From: Sordariomycetes sp. S80-01Y
Taxonomy: Eukaryota > Ascomycota > Sordariomycetes
Assembly: GCA_037042185.1 (NCBI GenBank)
Contig: JAXQJY010000026.1
Location: 1 to 64,000 of the forward strand
DNA: 64,000 bases
Reading direction: 5' to 3'
Positions 58,401 through 64,000 of the stretch are shown here, piece after piece. A program made the position numbers and the translations under genes. Under the pieces are notes generated by a model. It searched no databases, was not told where the DNA came from, and saw only the letters and a list, made by a program, of their open reading frames with translations. The stretch's first letter is position 1. Each line of letters begins with the position of its first letter.

Positions 58401-61400
58401 ATGGAAGAACTATCTACGGATCTCGGAACTCCCTTGGCTGCAAGACCACAAGATCCACGCTGATATCGTGTTCCCTGCGGCAGGAATGATTTGCTCCGTA
58501 ATTGAAGCTGCACGCCAATTTGCTGCAGCCGATGGCACGGAAGAAAGTGTGTCAGGGTTCGAGTTAGGCGAAATCAGCATATCGCAGGCTCTTGTGATCC
58601 CCAATAACGACATAGGTGCAGAGGTCTACCTGCACCTAAAGCCAAGAAAGCTTGGCATGGGAAGTGGTCCGGGTGCTTGGCTTGAGTTTTCTTTCTGTTC
58701 GGCTCAAGAAAACGACGTGTTCGTAGAGCACGCATCCGGGCTTGTCCAGATCCATCGCACCAAGAAACCTTCCGAAGTCGATGGAGGCAGAGAACTGGAC
58801 GAGGAAGTTCTGGGATACAAGGAAAGATTTGATGCCAAAAACCAAATGTGTCGAAAGAAGGTTACGAGCTCCAGCCACTATGATTTCTGCGAGAGCCAGG
58901 GCCTCGTTTTTGGTGAGCAAATGATGCTTCGAAGGAACTAAAAGCGCTAACTTTGACAGGCAAAACTTTCCAAGGTTTGACAAAGGTTCGCCAGCATGAG
59001 CTCACCGTGGCTTTCGAGACGAAGATTCCCGATTCTCGTGCCTGCATGCCATCATTCTGCGAAAGTGACTACGTTATCCACCCGGCGAGTCTGGACGCGG
59101 TGATGCAGGCCATGATGATTGGGATCCCTCGAATGGATGGAACCCAGAAACAAGTCTGGGTTCCAACCGGTGTGCGGTCAATTCGGATTTCGCGCGACAT
59201 TACTAAGGCGTACGCGGCGTATCTTCACGGCATATGCGAATCCTCAAGGACTGGTGCTAGAGAGATGACCGGCTCCTTCATTGTTGGAGATGGAAAGTTT
59301 GATTCTGTGCCTGGCTTGGTAATGGACGGTTTCCAGTTCAAAGGACTAGGAGGGTCCCAGTCTTCAACCGATGTCCAAAATAAGGCTCTCTCAAAGCTTT
59401 ACTCATCTCCTTCGTGGAAGCCAGATTTGAGTCTTCTCGACGCTTCAACCCTTCGGGAGCTGGCAGGCAGTCACTGTGGAAGTCAAGACATGGTGCAGTT
59501 CTGCCATGCGGCTACCGGCATTGTCAATGAGATGTGTCAGACAGCATTGGCTATGGCCAAGCTTGGCTCAACATCGCCTCCGCATTTGCACAAATATGTC
59601 GAGTGGATGCGGACACGCAGTGACTTGGGCGGACCCTCGCCGCCGATAAGCCCCGACAGAGCTGAGTTCAACATAGTTGAGGAAAGGTCTTGCGGTATAC
59701 ACGGCCTGGATGATTTCATCGAAAAGTATCCCGTGGATGGAGGTCTCTTGCGCCACACCTTCCGTTCCCTACCGGCGATGTTTGCCGGGGAATCAGTCCC
59801 TATCGCAACGTTGATGGCCGATGAGAACTTTTCAAAGTTTTACAAAGAGGCTCAAGGGTTGCATCTCAACAACCAGATCACTAAAAAGTGGTTTGAGCTC
59901 AAGGCTCATAAGAAGCCTGATCTGCGCATCATCGAAATTGGAGCTGGCACGGCCTCTACCTCTCTCCCTGTCCTGCAACAGCTTTCAGGAGATGGTTCGG
60001 AAACCCCCCAGTTCTCCAACTACACCTTCACAGACATATCCTCGGGCTGGTTCGAGAATGCGAGACAAGTTCTATCTGATTATAAGTCTCGGATGGACTA
60101 CAAGGTTCTGGACATTTCCGTGGATCCTACCCAGCAAGGGTTTGAAGCTGAGTCATACGACGTGGTGCTCGCTATCAATGTAAGTTCTGAGGCTTGGTAC
60201 GCTGATGCCTTGATAGCTAACACGACCTAGGTCCTTCACGCCACTAAAGATATCAAGGAGACCCTTAAAAATTGCAAACGCCTGCTGAAGCCCGGTGGAA
60301 ACCTTGTGCTCGGCGAATATACCAATCGCAATGATTTGGCTCATTTCATTTTCGGAACTCTGCCTGGATGGTGGGCTTCTGAGGATGGAAGAAAAAACGG
60401 ACCCCTCCTGTCGCAGTCCGAGTGGAATTCTGCTCTCAAGGACGTCGGGTTTTCTGGCGCAGACCTCTCGCTTGCAGACAATGGCGACAACGAGGCCCAT
60501 CGGATGTCCACCATCGTCAGCACCAAGCCTCCGGAGAACGGCCACATTCTCTCCAAACGGGTCGTCATTGTTACCCCCGATGGGTGCAATGCCACCACAC
60601 AAAGTCTCGCATCTCTGCTCGCGAAGAAAATGGAGAACATGGGAGCAACCGCTGTTGTCAGTCAGCTCTCCGATTCGTCAATGATAGTTGAAGGCAAGTC
60701 CATCGTTTCTCTACTAGACTACGAGGCTTCGTTCTTGGAAGATCTCAGTGAGATTCACTTTGATCAAGTAAAGCACCTGCTACTCAGCAGCAGCGAGATC
60801 CTCTGGGTTACGAGATCCGATCCAGCGGACGGGCCGGGACACCCTACCAAGCGCATCATCTCTGGACTCCTCCGCTGCCTGAAGACAGAGGATGGCTCAA
60901 GGCGACCTCATGAACTGCACTTCTCTAGAGACTTATCTAGCGACGTTGAGCCGGTCAGTGAGACCATTCACCGCTCGATGTGTACCATTTTGGGCGCTAG
61001 CCTACAGGCCTCCCAAGAGATGGAGACGGCAGAAAGGGACGGAATGTTCTGTATCCCGCGATACATGCCCAACACGGCTATGAATCGCAGTCTCGCTCAG
61101 ACGAAGGACGTGGATCTTGCTCCTGAGGTTGACAAGTTGCTTCAACCCAAACGACCTCTTAAAATGACCATCGGACAGCCCGGAATGCTGGATACGCTCC
61201 ACTTTGTGGACGACGAAGACTGCTCTAACCCGTTGCCTGATGAGGCCGTCGAGATCGAAGTGCAAGCGTGTGCGCTCAACTTTCTGTATGCCGACCTCCG
61301 GGATCAATCTGAACCTAACTAACAATTACATAGAGACATAATGATTGCCATGGGACAAATACAGCGGCCCGACTTTGGTCACGAAGCTGCCGGGATTGTC

Positions 61401-63534
61401 CGACGGATCGGCTCAAGGGTTACCCGCTGCTCCCCTGGAGATCGTGTTGTGTACATCGGACAGGGTGCCATGCGTACCATTGTTCGAGCGCCAGAGCTAG
61501 CTGTTCACAGGCTGCCAAACTCGATCTCTATTGAAGAAGGAGTCTCTATTCCTATCGCCTATGCGACCGCATATCAGTCTTTGGTCAACGTCGCGAGGGT
61601 CAAGAAAGGGGAGTCCGTGCTTATCCATGCAGCTGCCGGAGGTAAGATACTACCCTCCTCGGAGTCTTATAATAGCTAACATAGAGGAGGTTTGGGACAA
61701 GCCTTGATCCAAGTTGCGAAAATGCTCGAAGCGGAGATTTTCTGCACGGTGGGTACCATTGAAAAGAAGCGAGCGGTAATCGCCTTGGGTGTCAATCCCG
61801 ATAACATTTTCAGCTCTCGGGATCTCTCTTTTGCCAAGGGCATTAAACGAGTGACAAAGTCCCGGGGCGTTGATGTAGTGGTCAACTCCTTAGCAGGTGA
61901 GGCTTTGCGCCAGACCTGGGGATGTTTAGCACCATACGGCCGCTTTATTGAGGTTGGTAAGAGGGACATCATTGGGAATAGCGGGCTTGATATGCGTCCA
62001 TTCGTCGACAACACCATCTTCGCTGGCGTCAACCTTGAACACATGCTTGTTCATGAGCCGGTTAGGTGCTCGGAACTTGTGTCTCGGGTGCTGGAGTTGT
62101 TTGACCAGGGCGCTATTGGATTGATCCGGCCCATCGTTGTGCACGACTTCACCAAGACTGAGTCTGCTTTCCGAGAGATGCAGCGTGGAACTCACATTGG
62201 AAAACTTGTTCTGCGGATTACAACTGAGTCGCGTGTTCCTGTTACTCCACGGAAGACGGTCCCTCTGCGCCTTGATCCGAATGCGACCTATCTGTTAGTG
62301 GGAGGTCTTGGAGGACTTGGTCGAGCCCAGGCGCTGTACATGGCCGAGAATGGCGCTCGCCATCTTGCGTTTATATCTCGATCTGGCAGTGCTAAGCAGG
62401 AAGCCAGAGACCTTTTGGTCAAATTGGAAGCGTCCGGAGTGCAGGCAAAAGCATATGCCGGCGATGTTGCAGAAAGGACGCGGCTTCGGGATATTCTCTT
62501 CGACATAAATGACCGGATGCCCCCCATCAAGGGTGTCATTCAGGGCGCCATGGTGCTGGACGACTCTTTGTTCCACAAGATGAGCTACGACCAGTGGACT
62601 GTCGCCATGAGACCGAAGATGAAAGGTAAGCAACCAAATCTCGTCAAATAAAATCAAACTAATCATTCTACAGGCAGCTGGAACCTCCATGAGATGTTAC
62701 CGGAGAGTCTAGACTTCTTCGTGGTCCTGTCTTCCCTGGCGGGAATTATCGGATCTGTCTCTCAAGGAAATTATGCGGCGGGCAACACCTTCCAGGACGC
62801 ACTGGTGCACTACCGCCACTCCAAGGGTTTGGCTGCTCAGAGCCTTTGTCTCGGCGTGATGAGTGGTCTTGGCTATGTCGAAGAAAACGAACACGTCGGG
62901 GCCCGCATGAGCATGTTTCGACTTGTGAGTAATGTTTGACGTTATTGCCAAGGAAGTCACTAACATCATGCAGGCAAGCGTTGACGAAAAACAATTCTTC
63001 CATCTTCTCCGATGCGCCCTTGCCGGCACCCACGATGGCGAGAGTCCCTTGCATCAACAGCTTCTTGTCGGCGCTGGCAGCGGCGGCATTCTGCAAGCCT
63101 CACAGAAAGAAACACCTGGTGCAGACTTCTACTGGCTCCGCACGCTTACCCCGTTTGTCTACCTCCAGCAGCTAGACGTAGGTGCGGGCGACGACGGTGA
63201 AACGCACGAAGAGGACGATGGGCTGAAGCTCCTCGGGCAGCTCAGTCAGTGCAAGTCGATGCAAGAGGCCAATGACATCTCTCAGGAGATTCTACTCTAC
63301 AAGATCGCCAAAGGGATTTCTATTCCTGTTGAAGATATCAACACAGCCAATCCGGTCTACACCTACGGTGTCGACAGCCTTGTGGCCGTTGAGCTTCGCA
63401 ACTGGTTATCGATGGAGGTGAAGAGCGACTTGAGCATCTTTGACTTGACAAGCAATGCACCCATCACGGAGGTCAGCAAGAAAATTTCGCAGAGGTCGCA
63501 GCTGGTGCCGAAGGCTGTGAAAGTTAGCGATTAG
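55423..63534 (+). CDS. Highly reducing type I polyketide synthase (KS-AT-DH-MT-ER-KR-ACP)
   Basis: Eleven exons (55423-55602, 55654-55961, 56006-56348, 56399-58177, 58225-58912, 58960-60179, 60231-61285, 61334-61641, 61690-62625, 62674-62924, 62974-63534) sum to 2542 residues in frame. KS: DTACSSS (Cys about 176), VELHGTGTKVGDP, KTQIGHTEGAAG. AT: IFTGQGAQW and GHSSGE (Ser about 624). DH: DHKIHADIVFP (His about 945; the usual Gly of HxxxGxxxxP is Ala) and Asp about 1145 in SLDAVMQA. C-methyltransferase: IEIGAGTASTS at about 1424. ER: NFLDIMIAMGQ and an AAAG cofactor loop. KR: GGLGGLGRA at about 2165 and Tyr about 2306 in GNYAAG. ACP: YGVDSLVAVELRNW, Ser about 2491. There is no thioesterase or other release domain, so a partner or spontaneous release is needed. 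It would make a reduced, possibly methylated polyketide. The 61642 intron has stacked AG acceptors; 61690 gives the canonical ER length. Confidence 0.95.
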
Positions 63535-63886
63535 AAATAGTGTTTTTTTAATGTATAGTATAGTACCTTGTTAGAAAATCACAGATCATGGGAAAGGTTA
63601 CATCACACTTATAGACAGACACTCATAGACAGATACAAAGGAAATGCGTTTGTAAAAAGACTGATATAGATACAACAGAGATGCATCTGTAATTGCCGCT
63701 AGTACCATTTAAGTCTATAGATCACACATGACTAAATCTGATGAAAGTTTTGATTGAATTTCTGAATGGTATCGTTCTAGAACTGTTTTACACTTTAAGC
63801 AAGACAGAATGAAAATTCTGATCAACATCGATTGGTATACTATCAAACTTAACAACGCACAGAACGTAGATCCCCCCGTAGAACCA
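63535..63886. terminator. Convergent 3' region
   Basis: 352 bp of AT-rich DNA between the PKS stop and the stop of the convergent gene. It presumably holds both polyadenylation signals; none is distinctive. Confidence 0.4.
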
Positions 63887-64000
63887 TTAACCATAAGCAA
63901 CATCTTCTACGTATTCCTCAATCAGTTCCCAAGCCCGGGCCGGCAGCTCTCCGAACATCCAAGTTGTGTCGCCGGTAATCCTCCCCAAATTGGTCAGCTT
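63887..64000 (-). CDS. 3' end of a convergent gene, partial
   Basis: An open minus-strand frame of 37 residues ends at the TAA at 63887-63889 and runs off the window. It reads KLTNLGRITGDTTWMFGELP, then a helical acidic tail ending EEYVEDVAYG. The amphipathic wording and absence of stops suggest a real C-terminus. The family cannot be told from this piece. Lying next to the PKS, it may belong to the same cluster. Confidence 0.5.
   Translation of the reverse strand, partial: KLTNLGRITGDTTWMFGELPARAWELIEEYVEDVAYG

Overview
The window is nuclear DNA of a filamentous ascomycete (Pezizomycotina, most likely a sordariomycete, though I cannot fix the genus). The evidence is short introns of 43-117 nt with GTRNGT donors and CTRAC branch points, long multi-exon secreted hydrolase genes, a highly reducing type I polyketide synthase, a FunK1-type protein kinase relic, a LINE remnant, and C-to-T type nonsense changes in repeats and relics that resemble repeat-induced point mutation (RIP). 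I rebuilt gene models by hand. In each one the exon phases add up to a whole reading frame.

Layout. 0-2.3 kb: tail of a decayed non-LTR retrotransposon and empty DNA. 2.3-5.0 kb: a cupin gene and a divergent short-chain dehydrogenase gene. 5.4-7.6 kb: a FunK1 kinase pseudogene, a candidate solo LTR and a 143-bp tandem duplication. 8.6-20.9 kb: three large intact genes for secreted enzymes, namely a type-B carboxylesterase, a GH47 alpha-1,2-mannosidase and a GH2 beta-mannosidase. A shattered GH43 glycosidase follows at 22.1-23.6 kb. 23.7-26.9 kb: two small secreted proteins. 29.2-32.3 kb: a Ure2p-like glutathione S-transferase and a fungal transcription-factor-like protein. 32.4-33.7 kb: an interstitial telomeric tract next to a broken STAND N-terminal domain gene.

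34.3-37.6 kb: a divergent pair, a PAP2 family membrane protein and a SUR1/CSH1-like mannosyltransferase, which fits sphingolipid head-group synthesis; their shared promoter holds a long imperfect palindrome. 38.4-39.7 kb: a decayed gene of unrecognised family. 40.0-43.8 kb: a cytochrome P450 and an F-box/LRR-like protein. 46.9-47.8 kb: a secreted alpha-carbonic anhydrase. 50.2-50.4 kb: a two-exon, six-cysteine defensin-like peptide gene that a plain ORF scan would miss. 55.4-63.5 kb: a complete KS-AT-DH-MT-ER-KR-ACP polyketide synthase of about 2542 residues, probably the left edge of a secondary-metabolite cluster, followed by the 3' end of a convergent gene cut by the window end.

The genes do not form one pathway. 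The recurring themes are secreted carbohydrate-active enzymes, small secreted proteins, one biosynthetic backbone enzyme, and many relics in wide gene-poor spacers. This looks like an accessory or subtelomere-like compartment of a saprotrophic or plant- or host-associated fungus.
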